Assembly (NCBI GenBank): GCA_007858575.1
Contig: CP042279.1
Span: 5,768,501 to 5,832,500 of the forward strand
Direction: 5' to 3'
DNA length: 64,000 nucleotides
Source: Streptomyces sp. WAC08241
GTDB taxonomy: Bacteria; Actinomycetota; Actinomycetes; Streptomycetales; Streptomycetaceae
The number at the start of each line of letters is the position of its first letter. Position 1 is the stretch's first letter. The position numbers and the translations under genes were made by a program. Below are positions 1 to 9,895 of this stretch, in pieces. The notes beneath the pieces were generated by a model. That model saw nothing but the letters and a program-made list of their open reading frames with translations. It did not search any database and was not told the origin of the DNA.

Positions 1-901
1 TTCCATCTGGCGCTCTACCACCTTCGGGCCACGAAGCTGCTGCCCACCATGGTGCGGCAGCCGGGGCCACCGGGCCCGTCCAACAGTCCTACGGGTTCTT
101 CCTCGATGTGGCGGGAGTGCCCGGTACCGACAGTGCACGGCTCGCCGAGCGAAGTGCCGACTCCTGGTATGCGCGGATACCGGAATTCGTCCGCGCGACC
201 TTCACCGTACGGAAGTTGGAGGACTTCGCGGCCGACCTTGCGGCCAAGCACAAGCACGGCGTCAAGCGGGGTGCGACACCTTTCAGCGTGCCCTTCCTTA
301 TCGGGCTGCTCGGCCCGAAGTACCGTGCGGACCGTGTGGCGTACGGCAACTTCCGTCTGTCAGCGGTGATTGCCGCCGCCCAGTCGGCGCAGGACGAGAC
401 CGTCCAGCGGATTCTGGCTCTGGGGCTCGACGAGTTCAGTGCTTTCGTGGAGATTGTCACCGCAGAACGTGTCGACTTCCACCGCCGCTACCTCACGGAC
501 TGCCTCGACTCCCTGCTGCTCAAGAACCGACCGGGCGCGATGATCACTCAGCCGCGCGGGGCAGACGGCGCTTCGTCCTGGACGGCCGTCTGCTGGAGGT
601 ACTGCTCCAAATCGCGTTGCTGCGTCCCGGTGGCGCGCGGGGTTACCACACTGCGGCACTCCGCATAGACGAGTTCCTGGAGGCGATCCGGGAACGGTAC
701 GGCCTCTACGTGGACCGGATTCCTCCCGGCGACGGCTTCGGTGTCCCCAGCATCACCGACCATGCGGCACTGCGCGCCAATCTGACGGCCTTCACCACCC
801 GGCTGCGGGAGATCGGCTTCTACACCGATCTGTCCGACGCCTACCTCGCCCAGACCATCACGCCCCGCTACGCCGTTTCTGCCGACGGGACAACGTCATG
901 A
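1..901 (+). CDS. C-terminal part of an unrecognised protein, first gene of a defence-like operon (5' end outside window)
   Basis: The gene enters from the left edge; about 300 residues are visible. Coding starts in frame 1, shifts to frame 3 near 70–100 and to frame 2 near 560–615, which is the window-wide indel pattern. The residues read as a soluble, mostly helical protein with no signal peptide, membrane span or catalytic motif that I recognise. The stop at 899–901 overlaps the next start (ATGA at 898), so the two are probably translationally coupled. Being co-directional with a nuclease–ATPase gene, it is likely another component of the same system. A resemblance to the late genes of MADS or Dnd/Dpt-type defence operons is possible, but I cannot confirm it by eye. 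Confidence 0.6.
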   Translation, partial: SIWRSTTFGPRSCCPPWCGSRGHRARPTVLRVLPRCGGSARYRQCTARRAKCRLLVCADTGIRPRDLHRTEVGGLRGRPCGQAQARRQAGCDTFQRALPYRAARPEVPCGPCGVRQLPSVSGDCRRPVGAGRDRPADSGSGARRVQCFRGDCHRRTCRLPPPLPHGLPRLPAAQEPTGRDDHSAARGRRRFVLDGRLLEVLLQIALLRPGGARGYHTAALRIDEFLEAIRERYGLYVDRIPPGDGFGVPSITDHAALRANLTAFTTRLREIGFYTDLSDAYLAQTITPRYAVSADGTTS

Positions 902-3367
902 CCACGCATGGAAGCCACGAGAACTCCGTCCCGGTCGGGCTGCGTGAGGTCCGGGAGGATGATCTCACCGACGCCCTGGAGGAGATGCTGGTCCCTCGTC
1001 TGGTGGCACTGATGCGGCAACGAGGGGCTGGGCACTGCGCGCGTATCACGGACGTGGACGTGCCGTTGGCGGCACGACTGGCCCAAGGAATCCGGTCCGC
1101 CCTCGGAACGAGTGCCCAAGTACACGTTCTCGGAGACCCGGCCGTGGTACCCGAGGACCTTGCGGTGACCAGCACCAAGCTCGTGGAGCTGCGGAACCCG
1201 ATGCCCACCCCCAACGGGGAGGTGTTGCGTCCGCCGCTTCTGGCCTTCGTGCCACCGGGAACGCATGCCAGCGCCGAGGACTCATTCGGGGTAGCCACCT
1301 TCGAGCAGATTGACCTAGGCGATGTCTACGCAGACCTCGTTGAGCGCCTGCGCGGAGCGCTGCCGGCCACATTGCGGGACGGCGTCGCCCAGGTCTTCGA
1401 AGTCCTGGATGAGGCGGCGGCAAGCAACACCAAACAGGGCCGCGCCGATTCTCGGGACCAGGCCCGATTCCTGCTCAGCGCTCAACACAACGACTACGAC
1501 CCCGAAGCCGCAGGCGCAGCGCTGTTCGAGGTCGGTCTGGTGCCCGACTTCACCGTCTTCGCCGACCCCGACACGATTCGCGGCCGAGTCGCCCAGAACG
1601 TACGTGTGGCGGAGAGCCTGGCCGACCCCCAGCGCACGGCTCGGCAGCGTGTACTGGATCTCGGACTTACTCAGCCACAGTTCCGGAGCGGCTGCTGGAA
1701 GCCGTCGACAAGGTGGGTCTTGACGACCCGCGAACACTGGCCCGAAGCATCGCCGTGGACCGGACCAACTGGCCGCTGGCCTTTCAGCACTGGCCGCTGA
1801 AAGAGCCGGCCCAGGTGACCGCGGTCCGCGTCACCGTAGCCGAACTGTCCCTACCGGTCGCCGGGGCCAATCCCGAAGACGCGACCGATCCGGTCCTCGG
1901 CACCATCTCCGGACAGCACTACCTCCCCGTGGGTTCCAGGGAATGAACAAGTTCAGCGTGGAATTCGCAGTGTCACCCGACCCACGCCAGGTGACCGGGC
2001 TGATCCCGCTTCGCGGCAAGGCTGATTTCCGAGGATGGTGGAGCCACCGGAGTCACGGCATACGCGAATGTCACCAAGACCGCCAAGACGTTCTTCAAGG
2101 CATCATTCACTAAACTCGACAAAGCGGGCCTGGACGCCGGCTGGCATTACGTGAGGGTCGAGCCGGTGGACGCCGACGGGCTGCCGCTGCCGGTCGAGCG
2201 GTCGTCGGGCGACCGGCAGCAGCCGCAGGAGAGCGACCGATTCTTCGTTCTTCCCGGCGGAGACATCGACGAGGTTCCTGACCAGCGTTTTCGTAAGGAC
2301 ATCGGAGTCGCCCAGGCGCTTGTCCGACTGCGGGTCCAAGCCGCTGGTGACCGCCGGGATCCTGCCGATGTCCGGCTCCGTTCCACCGTCGCCAAGGCCA
2401 CGTCCGGAAGCGGCCAATACAGCCTGCTGGCTTCATTCGGTGGTCACGGTGCCGTCGAGATTCCACTGCCTCCGGTACTGACCGATCACCAGCGTTCCGT
2501 GCTCACTGCCCCGGACAACATGACCGAGGCCAGGCTGGAGATCTCCGGAGACCAGACGGGTGATCTGCGTTCGCAGCCGTTGCCCTGGCCGAGCCACATC
2601 GAAGACGAGCTGATGGACCGCTTTCTCCGGACTCGTCGTACGATTTTCAAACTTGTTACCGGAGACACCGGGACAGCCACACCGGTACCCACGGTCGAGG
2701 GGTGCGATCCGACCGCTTTGCGCGCCGATGCGGGTGAATACGCCTCAGCATACGAAGCCCTGATCCGTTATCAGCTGAGACTGGTCGAGAGCGCTGACCC
2801 GGACCAACTTCCTCAACTACACGCAGAGCTTGGCGGCCTGCTGCGGCTGGACACCCTCACCGTAGAGCACAGTGACCCACTGGGTGGTCGTCAGGAAGCC
2901 CTCCTGGTGCCGCCGACGCATCCACTGCGCCTGCTATGGCTGGTCACGTGGTCCGAACTCGGACGACGCTGGCTCCGTGGTTCCGAGCCGGATGAGACTT
3001 ACAGCAGCACGTACGACAAGGCCACTCTCGCAGCCATCGAGCACACACTGCTGGAGGGCCTGAGCCCGCTGGGGTTTCCGCTGGCGGTGCCGCGCCCCGA
3101 CGGCCGACTGGCCACCGCGGCCGTGGATCTCACGCCGTACTGGGGCGTGTACTTGCCGGCGGGTACGGAAGACCCGCAAGGTATTCTCGCCCAGCTCGCG
3201 ACCGGGCTTAGGCTGCCTCAGCAGTGGGGCGGCGCGTCGGTGGTATCCGGTGGCTCCCTCGCAGACCGAGTGGAGCGCTATCTACGCCTTCATCCCTACA
3301 TCCACACCCTCACCATCAATGCGGTCGGTGCAGGCCGGGCCGAGCACTTGGCGGACATGCTCATTGA
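898..3367 (+). pseudogene. N-terminal part of a giant nuclease–ATPase protein, cut by an insertion sequence
   Basis: This is the 5' portion of a protein that resumes at 4242 beyond an insertion. It begins with ATG at 898. The frame shifts near 1670, and a stop at 1944–1946 overlaps an ATG at 1943. Either two genes meet there, or a single G was lost from an AGGGG run, in which case one protein of about 1,830 residues runs from 898 to 7326. A further shift lies near 2030. The region looks like alpha-helical and beta-sandwich scaffold with no catalytic motif I can name. At the insertion the text ends in HLADMLIE and continues exactly after the element as LERRATV. Base use is less GC-rich than in the neighbours, which suggests acquisition. 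Confidence 0.6.
3360..3367. repeat. Left copy of 8-bp target site duplication (CTCATTGA)
   Basis: CTCATTGA here is repeated exactly at 4242–4249 on the other side of the insertion. Removing one copy with the element restores an unbroken reading frame in the host gene. Confidence 0.9.
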
Positions 3368-4241
3368 GCATTTTCAGCGTTGCCTCTCCAGGGTGAGGAC
3401 GGCCTTGGCGATGACGGTCATGCGATTGGGGCTGATGCGGGATCTGCGGAAGATCTGCCAGGACTTCAGCCGTGCCATGCCGCGTTCGACGGGTGCCGTG
3501 CCGCGGCCAGGGCCCGGTTGGCGGTGCGCTGGGTGGGGTGAGTTCGCCGCCGGGTGGGCGTTTGAGCCCGGTGGTGACCCAGGGCCGGCGCCGGTGTAGG
3601 CGCGGTCGGCGAGGATCGGGACGCCCTGGCGTTCGCAGATCCGGATGATGCGGTGGGCGCGTGCCGCGGTCAGGTCGTGGGTGCGGCCCGGCAGGGCGGG
3701 CGAGATCCACAGCACTTCGCCGGCGGGATCGGTGACGACCTGGACGTTCACGCCGTGGCGACGGTGCTTGGCCGAGTAGTCGGCGCGGCTGTCGCCGACG
3801 CGGTCGCACTCGGCGAGAGTGCCGTCCAGCAGGACGAAGTCCGGATCGTGCTTGCGCAGCGTCTTGAGCAGGCCCGGCGCGAGATCGGCGAGCAGGCCGG
3901 TGACGGCGGTGACGTAGGCGTGGGCGGTGCCGACGGATATCCCGAAGCCGGCCGCGATGCGGGCGAGAGTGTCGTGCCGACGCAGGTACACCAGAGCGAC
4001 GAGCGCACGCCGGTGCGGCGGGAGCTTACCGCCGGTCACCCTCACGGGTGACCATGAGCATCGTGACCCACTCGACCAGGGCGTGAGGGAGGTCGAGTGC
4101 GGCAGGATAGGGAACCAACAGGGCTCCTGTGCCGGTGGGTTGAGACTTCGAACACCTCCCTCAACGGCACGGGGCTTTGTGCGTTGCGTCCCTCACCTCG
4201 ACCTCCCCGGCGTCACCCGATCGGTGGCCACGCTGAAAATA
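3368..4241 (-). mobile_element. 874-bp DDE insertion sequence (IS5-like) inside the nuclease–ATPase gene
   Basis: The ends are imperfect inverted repeats: the left end reads GCATTTTCAGCGTTGCC and the reverse complement of the right end reads TATTTTCAGCGTGGCC. The 8-bp duplication CTCATTGA flanks both sides. The element carries one transposase on the minus strand whose stop codon lies inside the left repeat, a compact arrangement usual for short IS elements. It stands opposite to the interrupted gene. The near-identical target copies and the clean host frame on both sides suggest a fairly recent insertion. Confidence 0.92.
3374..4118 (-). CDS. IS transposase, DDE superfamily (IS5-like/DDE_Tnp_4 type)
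   Basis: This enzyme would cut and join the ends of the surrounding element. An N-terminal helix-turn-helix region (around LARIAAGFGISVGTAHAY) is followed by a DDE core: DGTLAECDR with the first Asp, ILADRAYTG with the second, and APVERGMARLK with the likely Glu. The plausible start is TTG at 4118, because family-like sequence (PYPAALDLPHALVEWV) precedes ATG 4045 and is joined to it by a frameshift near 4030. Three single-base losses between about 3480 and 3600 shift the frame out and back again. If these are sequencing errors, the transposase is intact and the element could be active. Confidence 0.85.
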
Positions 4242-4249
4242 CTCATTGA
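4242..4249. repeat. Right copy of 8-bp target site duplication (CTCATTGA)
   Basis: Exact copy of 3360–3367. The base after it continues the codon GAA of the host gene (L-I-E-L-E-R-R once the element is removed). Confidence 0.9.
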
Positions 4250-7200
4250 ACTGGAGCGCCGTGCCACAGTGCCGAACATCCGCTACGACATGAGGCTCTA
4301 TGCGGTCCCAGGCCAGCAGGAATGGAGCGGTGAAGCACTTGCCGAACTGCTGCGTGGTGAATGGAGCACCGTCAACGCAGCCGAAGCGTTCCATGTCCCG
4401 AGCGCGGACGGCGCTCCCGCCAAGCTCGCCGTCGCTGTGAGACCTCTCAGCGACCTCGACGACCCCACACCCGAGCACGCCGCTCACCTCACACTCCTCT
4501 TCGATGTTTTCGGTAGCGAGCAAGTGGACGCGGTTCCCGGTGCCGCACGTTCCGTTGCTCCCGTGCACGGTCTGGTTCAAGACATGGCGATGGAGTACCG
4601 CCAGGAGGGTGGGGATGCCACCTGGCGTAAATGGCCCAGACATGGCATCCCGCTCGGCCTGCCCGGTGCCGAAGATCTCAGCGACGTACTCGGCTCGCTT
4701 CCCGCAGCCGTGTCCGCTGCCATGGCAACGGTCGCCACAGGGCAGGCCGGCCGGAGCCTGGTGCCCCGAACCTCTCTAGTGCTCACCACCGAAGAGCGAG
4801 CTCTCCTGAACCGTGCCCATCGCATCAGTGACTGGGTCATCACCGTGGACCGAACCATGGGTGTCGATTACTTCGATCGTCCTGCAGGTGATGACCGGCC
4901 CGACTACGTGATCGACTACGACGCCGACACCATTGGCGGACTCGGACATCACCTCGTCGTGAGCTCACGGTCGAGTCAGGAACTACGAACCCTGTTTTCT
5001 CCAGTTGCCGATGGGCACGCGATCGCTCTCGACGAGCGGCACACCGGCACGTTCTTCGACCAGCTGCGCCTGCTGTCCGGACGGCTGGCCTTCAAACTGG
5101 CATCGGCATCGGCTACGCAGCGGACCGAAGTCCTTGGGCTGGCGCTCGCGCGTCTCTATCTGGACTATCAGGGCGTGCTCGCCGATCAGGTGCTGGTGCC
5201 GTTGGACGCTCATCAGAACCTCTACCGGGAAGCACGTCGGCGTGCCGACGCCGTAGGCGAGACGGTGGGTATGCGCCGTACCGATCTCGCCCTGTTCGGC
5301 TTCGAACTGGATCACACAGCCCCGCAGCGCAGGCTGATCACCTGCCGCCTTGTAGAGGTCAAGTGCTACAGCTCGCTCGACGGCATCGCCGCCCACGAGA
5401 TGCTGAAGGCCACCATGACTGAGCAGCTCAGGCGCAGTGAGGAAGTCCTGAGACTGCACTTCGCACGCGATGTGGGATCGACCGATCGTCCCGACCGAGT
5501 CGTGAAGAATGCAGAGTTTGGGACTTTGCTGCGCTTCCACCTGGATCGCGCGATCCGCTACGACGTCATGCGCACCCCTGGCGCGGCTGCGGAGGCGCGT
5601 GCCGTGCTGGAAGCTCTCGACCTGGGCTACGAGCTGGAGTTCACTCACACCGGGCTGCTGTTCGACCTCGCGGGCAACGGAAGTGGTACGGAGGTGGAGG
5701 GTGGTATCGAATTTCACCGGATCGGCCGCGACCTCATCCGCGAACTCGTCGACGCGGTGCCGACCGACCCATCTCTCGGCAGCGATGCCACCGAAGGCAC
5801 GACAACTCTCGCAACGATGGAACTGGCCGTTCCCAGGCTTCCGCAGGCGGCTTTCCGAGCGCCGAGCCGAATTCGAGAATCGAGCTCGGAACAGCACACC
5901 GAAGGACCCGAACTCACCCTTTTCAATGTGGCGTCGGCGGAACCCGAGCGCGTAGAGGAGCCGGATCAGCACGTGGAAACCGTGGACGAACCAGGTCCCA
6001 GCCACAGCGCCGCTGACGGAGATGATCCAGCGGCCGATGAGCCGTCACGTGACACGGGCGCCGGAGGGCAAGCCTCCCTGACCGGAGCGGAGGCAGCTCC
6101 GTCTGCTGGAGCCGCCACGGCAGCCTATGCTCCGGATGTCTACCTGGGCGTATCAGAACCGTCTCCTCAGTACGGAGTGCTAGGGGAGGTCGCGGGGCGT
6201 CGCGTCGCGCTCGATCTCAACGGAGCCCACACCATCAGCCTTTTCGGCGTCCAGGGGGCGGCAAGAGCTACACACTCGGATCAGTGGTGGAGTCGGCTTC
6301 TCTGTCGGCCTCTCCTGTCAACCAGCTGCCCAGTCCGCTGGCAACTGTGGTCTTCCACTACAGCCAGACTCTCGACTACGCGCCAGAGTTCACCAGCATG
6401 GCCTCCGCGAACGACGAGCCGGATCAAGTGCGCGTCCTCCAAGAGCGTTACGGCGTGGAACCGGCCGGTCTTGAGGACGTCTTGCTCCTGGTACCCGAGG
6501 CGCAACTGGCCGACCGGCAAGCCGAGCACCCAGGGCTGGAAGTGTGCCCACTCAAGTTCGCGTCCTCGGAGCTGCGGGCGGAGCACTGGCGATTTTTGAT
6601 GGGTGCGGTCGGCAATCAGTCAACTTATATCCGCCAGCTCGGCAGGATCATGCGTGCCCATCGGCACGACCTCGATCTGGAGACTCTGCGCCAGGGTATT
6701 GACGAGTCCACACTCACCGACCACATCAAGACGCTGGCACATCAGCGCCTTGATCTGGCCGCTGAGTACATCGACGACAACGTTCGGGTCAAGGGCCTCG
6801 TCCGACCGGGACGGTTGATCATTGTTGATCTACGAGACGAGTTCATCGAGAAGGACGAGGCTCTGGGCCTCTTCGTCGTGCTGATGCAACTGTTCGCCGA
6901 AGCTCAGGACGCGGATCATCGGTTCAACAAGTTGGTTGTTTTCGACGAGGCCCACAAATACATCGACAGCCCCGATCTGGTTGCCGGCTTGGTGGACAGC
7001 GTACGTCTGATGAGGCACAAGGGGATGACAGTACTGGTCGCCAGCCAAGACCCTCCGTCTGTGCCAATTGCCCTGATCGAGCTGTCCGATCTCATGGTCC
7101 TCCACAAATTCACGTCGCCAGCATGGTTGAAGCACCTTCAGAAAGCGAACGCGTCACTTGCTGAACTGACCTCGGCCAAAATGGCCTCCTTGACCCCCGG

Positions 7201-7326
7201 AAGCGCGTATGTCTGGTCGGGAAAGGCTACTGACAGGCAATTCACGCAGAGAGCCGTGAGGATTGATTTGCGTCCCCGCTTGACTCGTCATGGGGGGCGA
7301 CCAAGACAGCGGTGGACGGTGGGTGA
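4242..7326 (+). pseudogene. C-terminal part of the split gene: PD-(D/E)xK-like nuclease motif plus HerA/FtsK-type ATPase
   Basis: This is the 3' portion of the insertion-split gene. Around 5275–5375 the protein reads RRTDLALFGFELD, then CRLVEVKCYS, the Asp…Glu-x-Lys arrangement of PD-(D/E)xK nucleases. An acidic, low-complexity linker follows at about 5880–6120. The ATPase comes next: a Walker A that becomes FGVQGGGKSYTLG once one G lost near 6256 is restored, and a Walker B at KLVVFDEAHKY (about 6935–6960), with an MTVLVASQDP segment after it. Restoring one G in the run near 7291 gives a natural C-terminus TRHGGATKTAVDGG with stop TGA at 7324–7326. Nuclease plus HerA-type translocase fits DNA-targeting phage defence such as Dnd/DptH- or MADS-type ATPases. 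The family name is inference. Confidence 0.65.
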
Positions 7327-7397
7327 GCTCTGCGCAATCGGGCACGAGGCCGTCTTGTGCCCCTCTCGATCTCATTCGGGACGAAGGGGCTGTAAGT

Positions 7398-8567
7398 TCA
7401 GGACGCCAGGCGTTGCAGGCGGTTGGCGGCCTCGTGGAGGACGTCGTCCTTCTTGCAGAAGGTGAAGCGGACCTGGCCGCGGCCGGCGTCGGGGTCGTCG
7501 TAGAAGACGGAGTTGGGGATGGCGACGACGCCGCAGCGTTCGGGGAGGCTGCGGCAGAAGGCGTAGGCGTCCTTCTCGCCGAAGGGCGTGATGTCGGTGG
7601 TGATGAAGTACGTGCCCTCCGGCTGGTAGACCTCGAAGCCGGCCGCGCGCAGTCCGTCGCCGAGCAGGTCGCGCTTGCGCCGCAGGTCGGCGCGGAAGCC
7701 GTCGAAGTACGCGTCCGGCAGCCGGAGCGCCTCGGCGATCGCGTACTGGAACGGGCCCGCGCTGACGTACGTCAGGTACTGCTTGGCGGTCCGGACCGCG
7801 GAGACGAGCGGGCCGTCCGCCATGACCCAGCCAACCTTCCATCCGGTGAAGGAGAAGGTCTTGCCGGCGGAGGAGATGGAGACGGTGCGCTCGCGCATGC
7901 CGGGGAGGGTCGCGATCGGGACGTGGGCGGCGCCGTCGAAGACCAGGTGCTCGTACACCTCGTCGGTGACCACGAGCAGGTCGTGCTCGACGGCGAGCGC
8001 GGCGATGGCGCGCTGCTCGTCGGCGGTGAGGACCATTCCGGTCGGGTTGTGCGGGGTGTTGAGGAGCAGGAGTCGGGTCTGCGGGGTGATCTTGGCGCGC
8101 AGCTCGTCCAGGTCCGGGCGGAAGGACGGGGCGCGCAGGGTGAGTGGTACGCGCTTCGCGCCGGCCATCGCGATGCAGGCCGCGTAGGAGTCGTAGAAGG
8201 GCTCGAAGGCGATCACCTCGTCACCGGGCTCCAGCAGCGCGAGCATGGTCGCCGCGATCGCCTCCGTCGCGCCCGCGGTGACCAGGACCTCCGTGTCCGG
8301 GTCGAGGCTCAGGCCGTAGAAGCGGCGCTGGTGGTCGGCGATCGCCTGGCGGAGCTCCGGGATGCCCGGGCCCGGCGGGTACTGGTTGCCGCGGCCGTCG
8401 CGCAGCGCTCGTACGGCGGCCTCACGTACTGATTCCGGGCCGTCCGTGTCCGGGAAGCCCTGGCCCAGGTTGATCGCGCCCGTCGCTGTCGCCAGTGCCG
8501 ACATCTCCGCGAAGATCGTCGTCCCGAGCCCGTCCAGCCTGCGGTTCAGCAGCGGCCTGCCGCTCAT
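7398..8567 (-). CDS. PLP-dependent class I/II aminotransferase (DapC/KAT-like)
   Basis: A fold type I aminotransferase of about 389 residues, intact. Landmarks are INLGQGFPD near the N-terminus, NTPHNPTG (substrate/PLP carboxylate region), VTDEVYEHLVFDG, and the PLP-binding lysine in SSAGKTFSFTGWKVGW. The family includes N-succinyldiaminopimelate aminotransferases and kynurenine/methionine aminotransferases; sequence alone does not fix the substrate. ATG 8567 is chosen because MSGRPLLNRRL matches the start of the truncated neighbour copy, whereas longer readings add unrelated residues. It lies tail-to-tail with the acquired nuclease–ATPase block, so the block's right boundary falls within about 70 bases of this stop. 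Confidence 0.85.
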   Translation of the reverse strand: MSGRPLLNRRLDGLGTTIFAEMSALATATGAINLGQGFPDTDGPESVREAAVRALRDGRGNQYPPGPGIPELRQAIADHQRRFYGLSLDPDTEVLVTAGATEAIAATMLALLEPGDEVIAFEPFYDSYAACIAMAGAKRVPLTLRAPSFRPDLDELRAKITPQTRLLLLNTPHNPTGMVLTADEQRAIAALAVEHDLLVVTDEVYEHLVFDGAAHVPIATLPGMRERTVSISSAGKTFSFTGWKVGWVMADGPLVSAVRTAKQYLTYVSAGPFQYAIAEALRLPDAYFDGFRADLRRKRDLLGDGLRAAGFEVYQPEGTYFITTDITPFGEKDAYAFCRSLPERCGVVAIPNSVFYDDPDAGRGQVRFTFCKKDDVLHEAANRLQRLAS

Positions 8568-8635
8568 GTCTCCACCGTCCTCACCCGTGTCCGTCGATGC
8601 TTCGCGCGCCATCCTGGCCCATGCCGGGCGGGCGG

Positions 8636-9420
8636 TCACGCGGCCAGTGTCCAATAGGTGGGCGAATCAGGATTGACCCAGCCGACCTTCCAGCCCGTGA
8701 ACGAGAACGTCTTGCCGGCCGAGGAGATGGTGACCGTGCGCTCCCGCATGCCCGGCAGGCTCGCGAGCGGCACGTGCTCGGCGCCGTCGAAGACCAGGTG
8801 CTCGTAGACCTCGTCCGTGACGACGAGCAGGTCCCGCTCGACCGCGAGCTCGGCGACGGCGGTCAGCTCGGCCCGGGTCAGGACGGTGCCGGTGGGGTTG
8901 TGCGGGGTGTTGAGCAGGATCAGCCGCGTCCGGTCGGTGACGGCGGCCCGCAGCTCGTCCAGGTCGAGGACGTAGGAGCCCTCGTGGGGCGGAGCGTGAC
9001 GGGGACGCGGGTGCCGCCGGCCATCGCGACGCAGGCCGCGTACGAGTCGTAGTACGGCTCCAGGGCGATCACCTCGTCGCCCGGCTCGACCAGGGCGAGG
9101 AGCGAGGCCGCGATCGCCTCGGTGGCGCCCGCCGTGACGAGGACCTCCGCGTCGGGGTCGTACTCCAGGCCGTACCGCTCCCGCTGGTGGTCCGCGATCG
9201 CCGTCCGCAGCTCGGGGACGCCCGGCCCCGGCGGGTACTGGTTGCCCCGGCCCTCCCGCAGGGCGCGCACCGCCGCCTCCCGGACCTCCTCCGGGCCGTC
9301 GGTGTCGGGGAAGCCCTGGCCGAGGTTGATCGCCCCCGTCCTGGCGGCGAGCGCGGACATCTCCGCGAAGATCGTCGTGCCGAACTCGGCGAGGCGGCGG
9401 TTGAGCGGCGGTCGTGTCAT
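8636..9420 (-). pseudogene. Truncated tandem copy of the neighbouring aminotransferase
   Basis: The N-terminal two thirds of an aminotransferase closely resembling the one at 7398–8567: it shares NRRL, GTTIFAEMSALA, INLGQGFPDTDGPE and SSAGKTFSFTGWKVGW. Just after the PLP lysine region it diverges into about a dozen unrelated residues and stops, so roughly the last 130 residues of the family are missing. A frameshift near 8985 also interrupts it. Without the small C-terminal domain it is unlikely to be a working enzyme. Possible origins are deletion or recombination between tandem paralogues, or a mis-join of two similar copies in the assembly. Confidence 0.75.
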
Positions 9421-9520
9421 GCCCGCCATCCTGGGGCCAAGCTCTGGACTTGCTCAAGTGTGCTTTGGGCCGGGAACGGCATGGGAATCTCCCTCGCACA
9501 GAAGAACGGGGGCAGTACTC

Positions 9521-9855
9521 ATGGCACTCATCATCGGCACCTTCCTCGTGGTGGCGGCCGTCGTCGTCACCGGGCTCGTCGCCACCGCCGAGAAGCGGCG
9601 CAAGGCCGCCGCCCAACGTGCGGCCATCCGCAAGGCCCTCACCGCGTACCGCGTCGCCGCCGCCCGCTCCGGGAGCGGGAAGCGGAGCGGCCGGCGGAAG
9701 AGCAGCAGCGGCGGCGACGGCGGTGGTGGCTGGATCGGCAGCTCCTGCGGATCCAGCAACTCCTGTGGTTCCGGCAGTTCCTGCGGTTCCGGCAGCTCCT
9801 GCGGGGCGGCGGATCGAGCTGCGGGGGTGGCGGCGGCTGCGGCGGCGGCAGTTGA
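9521..9855 (+). CDS. Small membrane protein with Ser/Cys/Gly-rich repeat tail
   Basis: About 111 residues. One N-terminal membrane span (IIGTFLVVAAVVVTGLVATA) is followed by a basic Lys/Arg/Ala helix and then a tail built from repeats of the type SSCGS, SSCGG and GGCGG. One base is missing in the GCGGGG run near 9808; restoring it carries the Cys-Gly tail to TGA at 9853–9855. Similar Cys/Gly-rich ends occur on actinobacterial TIGR04222-type membrane proteins, whose role is unknown. The cysteines could bind metal or form disulfides outside the membrane. Function is not assigned. It is transcribed divergently from the truncated aminotransferase. Confidence 0.7.
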
Positions 9856-9858
9856 GCG

Positions 9859-9895
9859 GGCGGGCCGCCGGCCACGGGGGTGTCGGCGGCCCGCC
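9859..9895 (+). terminator. Rho-independent-like hairpin after the Cys/Gly-tailed gene
   Basis: A perfect 12-bp stem (GGCGGGCCGCCG at 9859–9870 with CGGCGGCCCGCC at 9884–9895) sits just past the stop at 9855. There is no T-run, which is common for Streptomyces terminators. Confidence 0.6.

Noticed and set aside
7290..8432. Plus-strand ORF of 380 codons opposite the intact aminotransferase
   Set aside because: Shadow frame; the minus-strand protein is complete and conserved.
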